Of a DNA stretch of 7,366 nucleotides, positions 7,030 to 7,366 are shown one piece after another (position 1 is the first letter of the stretch; every line of letters begins with the position of its first letter). Under the pieces are notes generated by a model. That model was not told the origin of the DNA. It did not search any database and saw only the letters and a list, made by a program, of their open reading frames with translations. Both the position numbers and the translations under genes were made by a program. The stretch is from assembly GCA_902479835.1 (NCBI GenBank), contig CABSQC010000054.1:1-7366 (forward strand). The letters run 5' to 3'. Source of the DNA: an uncultured Streptococcus sp. (GTDB taxonomy: Bacteria > Bacillota > Bacilli > Lactobacillales > Streptococcaceae).

Positions 7030-7161
7030 TTAATAAGAAAGAGCACCAATTGCGGTTGCAAAGATTGCACCAACCGTTACAATCAACATAATCACAATAA
7101 CCACCATCGTGATCATTTCAAATGGTGTTTTTTTACGTTTTCCGTTATCTCCAAAAGCCAC
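7030..7161 (-). CDS. Small single-pass membrane protein, DUF4044-like
   Basis: This 43-residue protein begins MAFGDNGKRKKTPFEMI, a short polar and basic N-terminus, then continues as one hydrophobic helix (about 16-40, with VVIVIMLIVTVGAIFATAIG) to its C-terminus at LSY. The basic residues before the helix predict a cytoplasmic N-terminus by the positive-inside rule. From memory it resembles the short DUF4044 proteins of streptococci and related Firmicutes, whose function I do not know. It starts with GTG (CAC at 7159-7161); GAGG (7170-7173) lies 8 nt upstream and no in-frame ATG is available nearby. It is the first gene after the promoter at 7198-7226 and precedes obgE by 33 nt, so the two are probably cotranscribed. 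Confidence 0.85.
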   Translation of the reverse strand: MAFGDNGKRKKTPFEMITMVVIVIMLIVTVGAIFATAIGALSY

Positions 7162-7193
7162 TGCTAATACCTCGATTACTATAAATTCATTAG

Positions 7194-7216
7194 CCCTATT
7201 TTACCACGAAATAGGG
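7194..7216. promoter_or_regulatory. Palindrome across the -10 region, possible operator
   Basis: An 8-bp inverted repeat, CCCTATTT (7194-7201) and AAATAGGG (7209-7216), is separated by 7 bp. It covers the -10 box and the downstream half of the spacer. It lies almost wholly upstream of the predicted transcription start, so it would act as DNA rather than as an RNA hairpin. No regulator can be named. Confidence 0.4.
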
Positions 7217-7226
7217 GATTTTTCAA
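7198..7226 (-). promoter_or_regulatory. Promoter of the small membrane protein-obgE-ridA transcription unit
   Basis: On the minus strand, -35 TTGAAA (7221-7226), a 17-nt spacer and -10 TAAAAT (7198-7203) preceded by TGG (extended -10) form a strong housekeeping promoter. Transcription would start near 7191, about 30 nt before the GTG start of the small membrane protein gene. Confidence 0.88.
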
Positions 7227-7243
7227 ATCGAGCCTACACAAAA

Positions 7244-7366
7244 GAGAGTGGGACAGAAATCGGTAATTCGTTAGAATTCGATTTCGTCGTCCCACCTCCG
7301 CACAGTTGAGTAGGGCTGTAAAAGCTGATGAAATCAGCGTAGTAGAGCCCACTCAACCACTGCGTC
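7244..7366. repeat. Streptococcal intergenic hairpin repeat, truncated at the window edge
   Basis: The sequence starts GAGAGTGGGACAGAAATCG, a motif I recognise from dispersed intergenic repeats in streptococcal genomes. It contains two long compound stem-loops. The first (7248-7295) pairs GTGGGAC with GTCCCAC, then GAAATCG with CGATTTC, then AATTC with GAATT. The second (7305-7357) pairs GTTGAGT with ACTCAAC, then GGGCT with AGCCC, and holds an inner GCTGAT/ATCAGC hairpin; CGCA (7299-7302) and TGCG (7361-7364) extend its base. No open reading frame of note is present. The element ends outside the window, so its full length and target-site features cannot be seen. Confidence 0.75.

Overview
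The window reads as chromosomal DNA of a low-GC Gram-positive coccus, most likely an oral (viridans-group) Streptococcus. The support is the rapZ-yvcK-whiA block, a YumC-type ferredoxin/flavodoxin-NADP+ reductase, a streptococcal-looking 43-residue membrane protein ahead of obgE, strong purine-rich ribosome binding sites, canonical housekeeping promoters, and at the right edge a hairpin-rich repeat containing GTGGGACAGAAATCG that I recognise from streptococcal genomes. The species cannot be fixed from sequence alone. Nearly everything is core housekeeping content. There is no CRISPR array, tRNA, rRNA, transposase, phage gene or defence gene.

Layout, left to right. Positions 1-85 hold AT-rich DNA with no gene I can support. 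mscL (+, 155-535) has its own promoter and a strong terminator. rpsU (-, 636-812) converges on it with its own terminator and promoter. A divergent promoter then drives the ferredoxin-NADP+ reductase (+, 990-1958). The space between the reductase and the convergent whiA (1959-2208) holds a compact inverted-repeat element of about 140 bp that could fold as a closing stem around three hairpins, followed by a terminator hairpin.

Everything from 2209 to 7161 is on the minus strand. Transcription runs right to left: DUF4044-like small membrane protein, obgE, a short uncharacterised ORF, ridA, a terminator-like hairpin, then rapZ-yvcK-whiA with two 4-nt ATGA overlaps. A strong promoter at 7198-7226, carrying a palindrome across its -10, serves the right-hand group. 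No clear promoter is visible just ahead of rapZ, so readthrough of the hairpin may supply the rapZ cluster. The right edge (7244-7366) is an intergenic repeat cut by the window end.

Functionally, the right-hand operon combines ribosome assembly and stress GTPase (ObgE), reactive-enamine detoxification (RidA), a nucleotide/RNA-binding regulator (RapZ), a UDP-sugar-binding factor for carbon flux and envelope homeostasis (YvcK) and a cell-division DNA-binding protein (WhiA). The left part covers osmotic protection (MscL), ribosome structure (S21) and low-potential electron transfer.

No clearly new multi-gene system is present. The items most worth a second look are the structured element at 2029-2167, and the short ORF behind obgE. 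That ORF lies in the same frame as obgE, has no ATG, and locally resembles the Obg C-terminal domain.
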